A stretch of 64,000 nucleotides of DNA from Pseudomonadota bacterium (GTDB lineage Bacteria > Pseudomonadota > Alphaproteobacteria > Rhizobiales > Hyphomicrobiaceae): assembly GCA_018242295.1 (NCBI GenBank), contig JAFECE010000001.1:62001-126000 (forward strand), read 5' to 3'. Made by a program: the position numbers and the translations under genes. How positions within the stretch are numbered: the first letter of the stretch is position 1; every line of letters starts with the position of its first letter. Below are positions 36,741 to 44,506 of this stretch, one piece after another. The notes below the pieces were generated by a model that was given only the letters and a program-made list of their open reading frames with translations, did no database searches and was not told the origin of the DNA.

Positions 36741-38441
36741 ATGTCTACGGCAATTGCCATTATCGGCGGCGTTGGGCTGTTTCTCCTTGGGATGACCATC
36801 ATGACCGATGGTCTGAAGGCGCTGGCGGGATCTGCCTTACGCACAGTCCTCGGCAAAGCGGCAGCTACGCCGATCTCGGGCGCCTGGTGGGGCGCCGTCA
36901 TCACGTTGCTCGTGCAGTCCTCAAGCGCGGTGACGATGACGACGATCGGCCTCGTTAGCGCGGGCCTTCTCACATTTCCGCAAGGGCTCGGCCTGGTGTT
37001 CGGCGCCAATGTGGGCACCACGGGCACGGGCTGGCTCGTGGCGCTGATCGGCGTTCGGGTTTCACTCTCGGCCTACGCGTTGCCGCTGATCTTCGCGGGC
37101 GCGCTGGCCAAATTGCTTGGCAGCGGGCGGATCGCGGCGGCGGGCGCGGCAGTTGCTGGCTTCGCGCTGGTCCTCTATGGGCTCACGACTCTCCAAGAAG
37201 GGATGAGAGGCTTGGCGGAGAGCCTCCATCCGTCCGATCTGCCTGCGGTCCTCGGCGCGCCGGGTGTGGGCTGGATCTCAGGGTTCGTCGGCCTCACGAC
37301 TCTGATCGCCATCGGCTTGGTCATGACTGCGGTGATGCAGTCTTCGACGGCCGCCATTGCAGTCACCATTTCGGCCTTCTTCGCCGGGGCGGTGAGCTTG
37401 GAACAGGGTGCGGCACTTATCATCGGACAGAATATCGGAACAGCGACTAGCTCTGCCTTGGCTGCCATTGGCGCCAGCACGACGGCGAAGCGCCTCGCCC
37501 TCGCTTATGTGCTGTTCAAGCTGATCGCGGCGCTTATCGCCATCGTGGCCTTTCCGTTCACGGCGGCAGTTATGAAATTCCTCGTCGCGTCGATTGACGG
37601 GATGACGCTCCTGGCCGCCTACCACACGGTCTATAACGTCGTGGGAGTCGCGGTGCTCCTTCCAGCGACGCAGTGGTTCACCCGAGTCGTAGAGCGGCTT
37701 CTGCCCTCCAAGCAGACGGCGCTTCAGCGCGCGCTCGATCCGAGCGCACTTGCTAGCCCGGTGATCGCGATCGAGACCGCACGGCGTGTCGTGGCTGACG
37801 TCCTCACCAAAATGGCCACCTCGGTCTCCGCCGCGCTTTCAGGCGGAGCAAGTATCGCACGGGGCGAGATTGCAAAGTCGGGGGAGGCGCTTGAAGAGGT
37901 GCGGGATTTCTTGTCTGAATTGAAGGAGCCGCCAGAGACGGAGGACGAGCGGTTGCGCATGACAAGCACGCTGCATGCACTCGACCACGCCTCGCGCCTC
38001 GTCGAAGTTCTGGCAGACGGCGGCCTCCGAGGACAACTAGCCGGGACCTCCTTTGACATTCGCAATGTTGATCTCTGCAAACAGGCCATGCGCGCGACCC
38101 AGGCGGTTGGTAGCTCGATCACTTCGGAATCCGCGCTGAGTGATCGGGCAGCACCCATCGGCTGGAGTCTTTCACCCGAGGTTGCCACGGCACTCGCCGA
38201 CGTGGCAGGGGCCGCCGCGGAACTCGACGCGCTACAGCGGGACTATCGCACTGCGACCCTTGCCTCCGTAGCGCCGGGAAAGCTGACCGCGGCGGATGCC
38301 TTCGCGCGCATCGACACCGCCCGGCTGCTCGACCGCATTGCGCATCATGCCTGGCGGTCGGCGGCACATCTCGTTGGTCGCGGCGAGCACGACGATCTCG
38401 CAGCTTTGTCCATCGAAGAAGCTCCTCTCGAGCCGAGTTGA
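36741..38441 (+). CDS. Na+/Pi cotransporter family protein with PhoU-like tail
   Basis: The 566-residue protein has the inverted-repeat NptA architecture. The signature QSSSAV occurs in the first repeat (LLVQSSSAVTMTTIGLVSAG) and QSSTAA in the second (AVMQSSTAAIAVTISAFFAG), each followed by the GANIGT-type motif (FGANVGTTGTG and IGQNIGTATS). Residues about 330-566 form a soluble helical region like PhoU. It should import phosphate with sodium. It is the last gene before the genomic island's left repeat. It has no visible partner genes. Confidence 0.92.
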   Translation: MSTAIAIIGGVGLFLLGMTIMTDGLKALAGSALRTVLGKAAATPISGAWWGAVITLLVQSSSAVTMTTIGLVSAGLLTFPQGLGLVFGANVGTTGTGWLVALIGVRVSLSAYALPLIFAGALAKLLGSGRIAAAGAAVAGFALVLYGLTTLQEGMRGLAESLHPSDLPAVLGAPGVGWISGFVGLTTLIAIGLVMTAVMQSSTAAIAVTISAFFAGAVSLEQGAALIIGQNIGTATSSALAAIGASTTAKRLALAYVLFKLIAALIAIVAFPFTAAVMKFLVASIDGMTLLAAYHTVYNVVGVAVLLPATQWFTRVVERLLPSKQTALQRALDPSALASPVIAIETARRVVADVLTKMATSVSAALSGGASIARGEIAKSGEALEEVRDFLSELKEPPETEDERLRMTSTLHALDHASRLVEVLADGGLRGQLAGTSFDIRNVDLCKQAMRATQAVGSSITSESALSDRAAPIGWSLSPEVATALADVAGAAAELDALQRDYRTATLASVAPGKLTAADAFARIDTARLLDRIAHHAWRSAAHLVGRGEHDDLAALSIEEAPLEPS

Positions 38442-38518
38442 AGCTTCTTGTTCTTCGAGCATGAGTTTTGATTTGAAGAAAAGGCGTATGCCTCGGCAAG
38501 GACAAGCACGAACCCAAA

Positions 38519-38547
38519 TTCCCAAGCCTCCCACCGCGGCTTGGGAA
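38519..38547. repeat. 10-bp inverted repeat next to the island end
   Basis: TTCCCAAGCC (38519-38528) is the exact reverse complement of GGCTTGGGAA (38538-38547), with a 9-base loop. There is no T-run on either strand, so a classic terminator is unlikely. It lies 42 bp outside the att-like repeat. Confidence 0.6.
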
Positions 38548-38588
38548 CAATTTCGAAAAAACAAATCAATACAACGACGCGGGAGGGT

Positions 38589-38606
38589 TGGTGGAGCCGA
38601 GGGGAA
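38589..38606. repeat. Distal att-like copy of the tRNA-Ala 3' end
   Basis: TGGTGGAGCCGAGGGGAA is an exact 18-bp copy of 44507-44524, which is the 3' end (CCA, acceptor strand and T-arm edge) of tRNA-Ala(CGC). Bases outside it differ. It marks the far end of the inserted segment. Confidence 0.85.
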
Positions 38607-39055
38607 ACAAGCCATTATCCAAGAAATACCAATAAAATCAGACACTTAACAGCCTTGATCACATCGAAGTATACCGTGGCTGTCATCTGGCACCTCGTTC
38701 ATCAGCCAGCGTAGCGGTTTGAGATTCAGCTCCGCTTGGGACACGCCTTCGTCCTGCTGGCGCTTTTGGAACTCGATCAGTGCATGGCAACCAATACGGA
38801 TACCGCGACCAAATTGGAGACGGGTGTCGGAATCGGCGCCCAAATCGAGGAACGTGTTGCGGGTCTGTGCGGCCATCCCTCTCTCCGATGACACCGATCT
38901 TCAGCTCTCCGTCCATCACCGATGGCTTCTATCGTGCACTTGGAGGCGTCAGGTCCTTTGCCGAGCCGGTTTCCGGGAGCGAAGATGAAGCTGCGGCGGG
39001 CGCGGACCTGAGAGAATGGGCCGAACGTAAAGACCTCATTCGCTCGTTTGTTGGG

Positions 39056-39529
39056 TCAGCGCGAGGGAAGTTGAGCGGCTGCGTCGGCGATCGTCACGGT
39101 CGCCTTGAGCGAGCGGGCGATGAAGCAGTGCTTGTGCGCACCGGCATGCATGCGCTGCATAACGGCATAATCGGGCAGTTTCTCGCCGCCAAAGCGAACC
39201 TGTGGAGCGAGTTCGATCCGGGTGATGGCCATGCCGCCGTCCTGCTTTTCGAGATAACCGGTCGCGGTGTCCCGGTATTCATCGACCACAAACCCCTGAA
39301 GCTCGGCAATCGCGAGGAAGAACAGCATGTGACAACTGGACACCGCGTTCACCAGAAGCTGTTCGGGATCGGCGCAATCGGCTTCGCCCTTGTAGTCGAC
39401 CGACGCCGAGACGTTCAGCGTCTGCCCGCCATTCAGATGCGACTGGTGACGGCGCGCATAGGTCTTCGGCTCCGTCTCATGCGGGGCGCGGCGCCATTCA
39501 ATGGAAACTGTGTGAGCTGACATGGACAT
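39056..39529 (-). CDS. OsmC family protein
   Basis: The 157-residue protein has the OsmC/Ohr fold. An ECADPEQLLVNAVSS-type helix carries the peroxidatic cysteine C66 (VSSCHMLFF), and the second cysteine is C135 (AHKHCFIARSL). Both redox positions of the family are therefore kept. Such proteins reduce organic hydroperoxides, and some act on persulfides or other sulfur species. The ATG start may be Met1 or Met3. It is the first island gene and lies 27 bp downstream of the C-S lyase gene on the same strand, so they probably form an operon. Confidence 0.93.
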   Translation of the reverse strand: MSMSAHTVSIEWRRAPHETEPKTYARRHQSHLNGGQTLNVSASVDYKGEADCADPEQLLVNAVSSCHMLFFLAIAELQGFVVDEYRDTATGYLEKQDGGMAITRIELAPQVRFGGEKLPDYAVMQRMHAGAHKHCFIARSLKATVTIADAAAQLPSR

Positions 39530-39556
39530 CTCTTGTTCCTGCTCTTGTTCCTGCGG

Positions 39557-40759
39557 TCAACAATTCGCCTGGATCGCATTTCGGATGCGTTCCAGAGCCT
39601 CCAGCAGGACTGCACGAGGGCAGGCCAGATTGAGGCGCACATGGCCGTCGCCATTGTCCGCGAACATCTCGCCGCCCTCTATGATGACGCCGCCGCGTTC
39701 GAGGAAGAAGCGGGTCAGGTTCACCGGCTGCGGGAAATAGGCCCGGACATCCATCCATGCGAGATAGGTCGCCTCCGGAACCTGCAATCTGGCTTCCGGC
39801 AGGTATTGCCGGACGAAATCGGCCGCAAGGGCGAAATTCCCGTCCAAATAGGCGCGCAGGTCTTCAAGCCATGCCTCGCCTCCACGATAGGACCCGATGG
39901 CGGCGGCGAGACTGAGCGGATTGATGAATGGGTAATGCAGATCCTTCCACACCGCCCGCAGGTCGGGATCAGGGATGACGATGGTGGCGATCATCATCCC
40001 TGCCAGGTTGAAGGTCTTGCTCACCGCCATGCAGGTGATGATGTCTTTGCTTTCAGGGAAGAGCTTCGCCAGTGGCGTATGGCCGAGCCCCGTGCGCAAG
40101 AGGTCGCAATGGATTTCGTCCGACACGATCTTCACGCCGTGTGCGAAGCAGATTTCCCCCATGCGGCGAAGTTCAGCCTCGCTCCACAGCCGCCCGGTGG
40201 GATTATGCGGATGGCAGAGGAAGAACACCTTGACGGCCGGATCAGACGCCTTGTCCTCGAAGTCCACCAGGTCGATCTCGTAGTGCCCTTGGTTGCTGAT
40301 GAGCGGCGACGTCACAAACGTCCGCCCGCTCTTGACGGTCGCATGTTTGAAATAGCCGTAGGACGGGCTCAACGTCAGCACCTTGTCGTCGGGCCCGCAC
40401 AGATAGTCGACAAGACCGAACAGCGCCGGAATGATGCCAAGCGACAGCACCATCTGCTCGCGGGGAAAACTCCAGCCATGCCGACGGTCGCACCAGTCGC
40501 GGAACACGTCATAAAGCTGATCGTCGAAATTCATCGTGTATCCGAAGATTGGATGCTTCAGCCGATCGGCCATGGCGTCGAGCGCCGCCTGGGGGGCGGC
40601 AAACTGCATATCGGCCACCCACATCTGGATGATGTCTTCTCTCGGACGATCCAGAGTTAGCGGTGCACTCCTGGCGCCGAAAAGGTAGCCCTCATAGCCT
40701 TCGGCGGCGACGGCATTGGTTTCATGGCGGGGTATGAGGCGGTCGAAATCATGACCCAT
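39557..40759 (-). CDS. MalY/PatB-type PLP-dependent C-S lyase (aminotransferase fold)
   Basis: I start at Met 40759 (MGHDFDRLIPRHETNA), giving 400 residues; a longer frame up to 40900 would run through the divergent promoter. The opening motif with the later MWVADMQF matches the MalY/PatB group of cystathionine beta-lyase-like enzymes. D214 (IVSDEIH) and K248 (MAVSKTFNLAG) are the PLP-binding residues, and CHPHNPTGR precedes them. The expected reaction is release of a thiol or H2S, ammonia and pyruvate from cysteine or a cysteine conjugate. An Lrp-type regulator gene is divergent, and an OsmC-family gene follows. Confidence 0.9.
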   Translation of the reverse strand: MGHDFDRLIPRHETNAVAAEGYEGYLFGARSAPLTLDRPREDIIQMWVADMQFAAPQAALDAMADRLKHPIFGYTMNFDDQLYDVFRDWCDRRHGWSFPREQMVLSLGIIPALFGLVDYLCGPDDKVLTLSPSYGYFKHATVKSGRTFVTSPLISNQGHYEIDLVDFEDKASDPAVKVFFLCHPHNPTGRLWSEAELRRMGEICFAHGVKIVSDEIHCDLLRTGLGHTPLAKLFPESKDIITCMAVSKTFNLAGMMIATIVIPDPDLRAVWKDLHYPFINPLSLAAAIGSYRGGEAWLEDLRAYLDGNFALAADFVRQYLPEARLQVPEATYLAWMDVRAYFPQPVNLTRFFLERGGVIIEGGEMFADNGDGHVRLNLACPRAVLLEALERIRNAIQANC

Positions 40760-40826
40760 CGGCGTACTGGCCCTGTCGTGGCGACCGGCGAAAGGGGCCG
40801 CTTGATGATCGAAGGAGATGTGGAAG

Positions 40827-40847
40827 CATACGCCAACGCGGCGTATG
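40827..40847. promoter_or_regulatory. Palindromic operator candidate between the C-S lyase and lrp-type genes
   Basis: CATACGCC (40827-40834) and GGCGTATG (40840-40847) form a perfect palindrome with a 5-base centre. It is about 75 bp from each of the two divergent starts, as expected for a shared operator of the Lrp/AsnC-type regulator encoded to the right. Confidence 0.6.
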
Positions 40848-40911
40848 AGACTTGCCAAACTTTCCAAGGTCATGCCCAACATCATGGCAGAACCTGTCAA
40901 CGATCGGCGCC

Positions 40912-41373
40912 ATGGACGAGATTGATTCCAAGATCATCATAGAACTGCAACAGGACGGGCGCCTGACCAATCAGAAGTTGAGCGAGCGGGTGAATCTGTC
41001 TCCCTCGCCCTGCCACAGGCGCGTGCGCATTCTAGAAGAATCCGGCGTGATCGAGGGCTATGGAGCCCGCATCAGCCATCGGGCGCTCGGCATGCCGATC
41101 ATCGCCTTCATCACAGTGCGCCTTGCCGTTCAAAGTAAGAATGCGATGGCAGAATTCGAGCAAGGGGTGCGCCGCACTCCAGAAATTACGGCATGCTATC
41201 TGATGTCGGGACGGCAGGATTACCTACTTCAGGTCTTCGCCGCATCGCTCGACAGCTATGAGCAATTCGTCCGCGAAAAGCTCTCCGAATTGCCCGGAAT
41301 CGGTCAGTGGGAGACGAACTTCGTATTTGGTGAGATCAAGAAGGGCTATCTGACGCCGACGCCGCGCAGATAG
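40912..41373 (+). CDS. Lrp/AsnC family transcriptional regulator
   Basis: The start at ATG 40912 gives 153 residues. The protein begins with the Lrp signature DEIDSKIIIELQQDGRLTNQ. The helix-turn-helix region is LSERVNLSPSPCHRRVRILEESGVIEGY, and the RAM ligand-binding domain follows, ending GIGQWETNFVFGEIKKGYLT. It is divergent from the C-S lyase gene, and a palindrome lies midway. The likely role is amino-acid-responsive (perhaps cysteine-responsive) control of that enzyme, as with DecR/YbaO or AsnC-type cysteine regulators; that is inference from position. Confidence 0.93.
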   Translation: MDEIDSKIIIELQQDGRLTNQKLSERVNLSPSPCHRRVRILEESGVIEGYGARISHRALGMPIIAFITVRLAVQSKNAMAEFEQGVRRTPEITACYLMSGRQDYLLQVFAASLDSYEQFVREKLSELPGIGQWETNFVFGEIKKGYLTPTPRR

Positions 41374-41388
41374 CGCGCCATCCGTGCG

Positions 41389-41835
41389 TCAACCTCTCGC
41401 CGCCAGCCTCCGAGCAGCTTCATCCAGAATGTCGAACGGCAGCATGATCGACCCATGACGCGAGCGAAATGCCCTTGCCGCGACGAACATGTCGAGTTCC
41501 TGCCAGGCTTCCGGAAATCGCACCTCGGTCCCGTCGAGCAAATCCTTCAACTGTCGGCCCACCGCTGAGATTTCGCTGAAGGTCGCTCCCCTGGCGGCAT
41601 CTACCACGATCGCGGTCGACGCCATGCCAAGGGTGCAGGCACGTGCGCGATAGCCCAGAGCGATGACACGATCGCCATCACATCGAGTATCGAGCGCGAG
41701 CGAGCTGCCGCAAATGGGCGATGTCCTGACGATCGAGATATCCGCATCCGCGAGTCGGACGTCGTTACGGACCTGTCTGGCCTTATCCCTTACCCTTTGC
41801 TCGTAGAGCGCATCGACGTCTCGGCCCGCCGTCAT
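41389..41835 (-). CDS. NifU/IscU-like iron-sulfur scaffold protein lacking the third cysteine
   Basis: The 148-residue protein follows the IscU/NifU N-domain pattern: DADISIVRTSPICGSSLALD with C42, and YRARACTLGMAS with C67. The third ligand cysteine, expected in the segment RSRHGSIMLPFDIL, is absent; the position is Gly or Ser at about residues 128-129. That cysteine normally takes the persulfide sulfur, so canonical cluster assembly is doubtful. The gene overlaps the DUF1641 gene by four bases in the order SQR-like, DUF1641, NifU-like. A specialised sulfur carrier or sensor is possible. Confidence 0.82.
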   Translation of the reverse strand: MTAGRDVDALYEQRVRDKARQVRNDVRLADADISIVRTSPICGSSLALDTRCDGDRVIALGYRARACTLGMASTAIVVDAARGATFSEISAVGRQLKDLLDGTEVRFPEAWQELDMFVAARAFRSRHGSIMLPFDILDEAARRLAARG

Positions 41836-42266
41836 GCCGCTGGATCATCGCGCATCTGCCGTCCGAGCACTTCCAGAAACAGCAATGCGAAATGGAGCCC
41901 CCTGCGCACATCTTCGCCGCCCGCAGCCCGCACCAATCCGAAAAGCGAGGGCGTCTTCCGCACGCAAGCCTCATTGGCGGCATAGCGGGCCGCGTTGCCC
42001 AGCGACCACGCGGCGCCGACCCCTTCCTCATACGTCTTCATCATCTTCTGGATCAAGGCGTCATCCGCCATGTCCACGGCATCGGATGCGAGCGAGAGGA
42101 GATCAACGATGTTGTGAAACCGCCGTCCCTGAAGGAGCGGCGCCACTTTCTCCAGAAGTTCGGCGAGGCCTCGCTCGGTCGCCTCGTCCATGATGGATAC
42201 CCCCCGAGCCGAACCTTCCAGGGAAACCTGTCGTGCCGTGTCATTCATCGAAGTGTTGTTTGACAT
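41832..42266 (-). CDS. DUF1641 domain protein
   Basis: The start at Met 42266 (MSNNTSMNDTARQ) gives 144 residues. A longer frame to 42407 overlaps the neighbour and lacks support. The sequence GLAELLEKVAPLLQGRRFHNIVDLLSLASDAVDMADDALIQ and a C-terminal RGLHFALLFLEVLGRQM match the DUF1641 (YrhD-like) helical family, which recurs beside FAD-dependent sulfide oxidoreductases. It lies 46 bp after the SQR-like gene and overlaps the NifU-like gene. It may be an assembly or membrane-docking partner for the oxidoreductase; biochemical function is unknown. Confidence 0.85.
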   Translation of the reverse strand: MSNNTSMNDTARQVSLEGSARGVSIMDEATERGLAELLEKVAPLLQGRRFHNIVDLLSLASDAVDMADDALIQKMMKTYEEGVGAAWSLGNAARYAANEACVRKTPSLFGLVRAAGGEDVRRGLHFALLFLEVLGRQMRDDPAA

Positions 42267-42312
42267 GTCTGCTGTCCGCCCTTCTGCGCGCTGATGGTTG
42301 CCGGAAACGATC

Positions 42313-43503
42313 TCAGATGATCCCTCGGGCGACGGACCAATAGATGCCCCGGTTGAACGCCTTGCGCAGAAGACCGCCCACCTTGGTGGGCGGAGTGGGA
42401 TGGACATCCTCGTCGTAATCGTACCAGAGCGGCATACCGACCTCGAGGCCCATCTGGGCTACGGCCTGTACCTTGCCGTCATAGGCATCGACGGTGCGGC
42501 CGATCCGAAGATCGCCTGCGATATTGTTCGCGATCACCGGGCATTGATTGTGGCAGGAGCCGCCGGCCTTGCTGATCGGCAGGTCCACCGTGTCGCCCAT
42601 TACATAGGCGTTGGGATAGCCTTCAAGCTGGAGCGTCCGCCGATCCGTCGGCAGCCAACCTTCGTTGTTCGCAGCCTGCGACACGCCGCTTTCGATCACC
42701 GCGTCGACGGCCCGGATCGGCGGCGTGCACAAAAGGAGGTCGAATTTCTCCTCGCGGCCTTCCTCGGACATGGCGATCTTTTTGTCAGGGTCTACCGACG
42801 CCAGGGTGAACCCGCGCTGGTACTTGATGCCCTTGCTTTCGAATATGGGCGGCAGGACCTCGCAGACTTCCCGCTGGAGGAAGAGGCAATTGCGCAGGAG
42901 TTGCGAAACAGTAGGGTACGTATAGACGATCTCGACCGCGTCGCGCACCCCTTTGTGCCGCAGATACTCGTCGACCATCAAGGTCGTTTCCACCGGGGCG
43001 ATGCCGCACTGATGTGGGACGTTCGCCGTCTTGGGGAAATTCACAGTGATGAAGATGCGTCCTTTCTCGAAAGTCCGCAGCTTGTCGGCAAGCCGCCGGG
43101 CCGGCTCATACTGATAGAAATAATCGCCAGCTTCCTTAAGGCCGGGAATGCGCTCGGGTGCCGGCAGACAGCCGGTAGAAACGACGATGTAATCGTAGCC
43201 GATCGTCTTTCCGGCCTGCGTTGTCACGCGTGATCCTGCGAAATCGAACCGTACGACCTTGTCGACCTGGAAATCGATCTCCGGGCGCAGCAATGTTTTC
43301 TGTCTGCGCCGCAGCTCGCCTTCGAAGAACGTGTCGAACGCCACATACATGAAGGCGGGTTTGTAATAGTGCCAGGGAGAGTCCGACAGCAACGTGACCT
43401 TGACCGAACCCCTTGATATTTCGGGATAGAGCTTCGCAACAATGCTGTTGGCGGTCATCGTTCCGCCGATACCGCCTCCAACGATCAGAATATGCTTGGG
43501 CAT
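42313..43503 (-). CDS. Sulfide:quinone reductase-like FAD oxidoreductase
   Basis: The start at Met 43503 gives 396 residues. The FAD Rossmann motif is GGGIGG (9-14), followed by the second dinucleotide-binding GYDYIVVSTGCLPAPERI and the YVMGDTVDLPISKAGG segment that holds FAD. C166 in PHQCGIAPVE corresponds to the redox cysteine of SQRs, and C317 or C321 (GGSCHNQCPV) to the partner near the flavin. A C-terminal basic and aromatic stretch fits membrane docking. It probably oxidises sulfide to polysulfide with quinone as acceptor. A related flavocytochrome c-type or coenzyme A-disulfide enzyme is a less likely alternative. Confidence 0.85.
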   Translation of the reverse strand: MPKHILIVGGGIGGTMTANSIVAKLYPEISRGSVKVTLLSDSPWHYYKPAFMYVAFDTFFEGELRRRQKTLLRPEIDFQVDKVVRFDFAGSRVTTQAGKTIGYDYIVVSTGCLPAPERIPGLKEAGDYFYQYEPARRLADKLRTFEKGRIFITVNFPKTANVPHQCGIAPVETTLMVDEYLRHKGVRDAVEIVYTYPTVSQLLRNCLFLQREVCEVLPPIFESKGIKYQRGFTLASVDPDKKIAMSEEGREEKFDLLLCTPPIRAVDAVIESGVSQAANNEGWLPTDRRTLQLEGYPNAYVMGDTVDLPISKAGGSCHNQCPVIANNIAGDLRIGRTVDAYDGKVQAVAQMGLEVGMPLWYDYDEDVHPTPPTKVGGLLRKAFNRGIYWSVARGII

Positions 43504-43575
43504 TCGCTCTCCCCAAATTTTTCCTTGCCACCGGGCTTTGCCGCATACTGTAACAGGCCCAACGGGTGGCGAGTT

Positions 43576-43606
43576 CGGGAACCTTTCCATAATGGAAGGG
43601 TTCCCG
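43576..43606. promoter_or_regulatory. Long palindromic operator between the SQR-like and regulator genes
   Basis: The left half-site CGGGAACCTTTCCAT (43576-43590) and the right half-site (43592-43606) match as reverse complements at 14 of 15 positions around a central A. The centre is 88-89 bp from both divergent starts. It is a strong candidate binding site for the winged-helix regulator encoded to the right. Confidence 0.75.
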
Positions 43607-43679
43607 CAGAATTGGCGATACGGCACCGGGCCGAATCTCCACCCGGCGAACAATTGCCTTTCAAGGTACGGAGCCGTCG

Positions 43680-44144
43680 GTGGCAGATACGGATAGCGAA
43701 GCGATACGCGCGATTGTGCAAGGCCAAATCATCGAATGCCTCAACCGCTTTTATGCGATCGAGACCGGCATGTGGGGCGGTCCGCTCGATGCCTTGATCA
43801 TCAGAACCGTCGTCGTTGGTGAGATGCAGGGCAAGCTCTACGATATTTCAGCACTTGCCTATGCTTTGGACATTCCGCTTTCAACCGTCCATCGTAAGAC
43901 ACGAGAACTGGAAGAGGCTGGCTTCCTGCATTCTCACCGGCAAGGACGGTCGACCTATTGGCGGCCCACCGCGCGTACCAGCGTTGAACTCGACAAGTCG
44001 TTCGCAGAGATGATTTCGACGCTGGAACGCCTCTACCGATCTCCATCGCCGTGCGGGGCTTTGCTGCATGCGTCTGGGAGCCGGACGCAGCCGGACTTTC
44101 CGGAAGAGTTCACCAGAGAGCTGCGCGAGCGTGGTCGAGAATGA
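43680..44144 (+). CDS. Winged-helix (MarR/IclR-type) transcriptional regulator
   Basis: Translation from GTG 43680 gives 154 residues. A helix-turn-helix is visible at about residues 55-85 (DISALAYALDIPLSTVHRKTRELEE, AGFLHSHRQGRSTYWRPT). It is divergent from the SQR-like operon, and a long palindrome lies between them, so it probably controls that operon, perhaps in response to sulfide or persulfide. There is one cysteine (SPCGALL) near the C-terminus. The last residues meet the edge of the integrase remnant, so the tail may be shortened or chimeric. Confidence 0.75.
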   Translation: MADTDSEAIRAIVQGQIIECLNRFYAIETGMWGGPLDALIIRTVVVGEMQGKLYDISALAYALDIPLSTVHRKTRELEEAGFLHSHRQGRSTYWRPTARTSVELDKSFAEMISTLERLYRSPSPCGALLHASGSRTQPDFPEEFTRELRERGRE

Positions 44145-44416
44145 CGGACATACTCGATGAGCACATTTTGAGGGACAGGTGTTGCGCTCGCATTTTCGCC
44201 AGAAGGAGTGTGCTGTTAGGCGGCATCAAACAGCGCATCGATTTTCATGTCTTCGACCGTGCGAAGCTTCTTGGCTTCGGCAAAGTTCGAGGTGTTGAGC
44301 GACCTCTTGAAGAAGCTCTTTCCAATTTTCGGGAGGAGGTGCAAGAGCGTGCAGCGATAGTAGTGCTAAACGTTGCCGCGCTTTTGCAGATGGAGAGTTT
44401 CAGCCACTAATTTCAT
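44145..44416 (-). pseudogene. Integrase N-terminal remnant (DUF6538-type tyrosine recombinase)
   Basis: Reading the minus strand from ATG at 44416 gives MKLVAETLHLQKRGNV, then TAG (44366-44368), HYYRCTLLHLLPKIGKSFFK and on through RSLNTSNFAEAKKLRTVEDM and KIDALFDAA, TAA (44216-44218), and QHTPSGENASATPVPQNVLIEYVR in the same frame. LQKRGNV(Y)HYYR and RSLNTSNFAEAKKL match the N-terminal domain (DUF6538) of tRNA-site integrases. The frame has two stops and the catalytic domain is missing, cut off where the regulator gene ends. It lies 90 bp from the tRNA, as an island integrase should. Confidence 0.82.
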
Positions 44417-44506
44417 GCTCAAGTATACCACTGGTGTGACCAACGGCTGGGCATAAGTGACTGATATGGTTGCTAAGTTAGGAAGAACAACAACTTAGCT
44501 GGCAAC

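Larger units (their letters stand above)
38442..39055. other. Island left boundary region without a clear gene, 614 bp
   Basis: The first 147 bp belong to the chromosome side and include a 10-bp inverted repeat (38519-38547). The att-like repeat lies at 38589-38606. The remaining 450 bp up to the OsmC gene hold only short frames, for example minus-strand 38646-38894 (82 residues). I do not recognise these; they could be decayed island DNA. The composition is lower in GC near 38460-38660. Confidence 0.4.

Noticed and set aside
38646-38894. 82-residue minus-strand frame at the island's left end
   Set aside because: No recognised domain and no supporting ribosome-binding site; may be decayed DNA, so not called a gene.
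44051-44410. Plus-strand frame from about 44141, coupled to the regulator stop by an ATGA overlap
   Set aside because: The opposite strand of the same bases reads as an integrase remnant with family-like motifs, which explains the region better.
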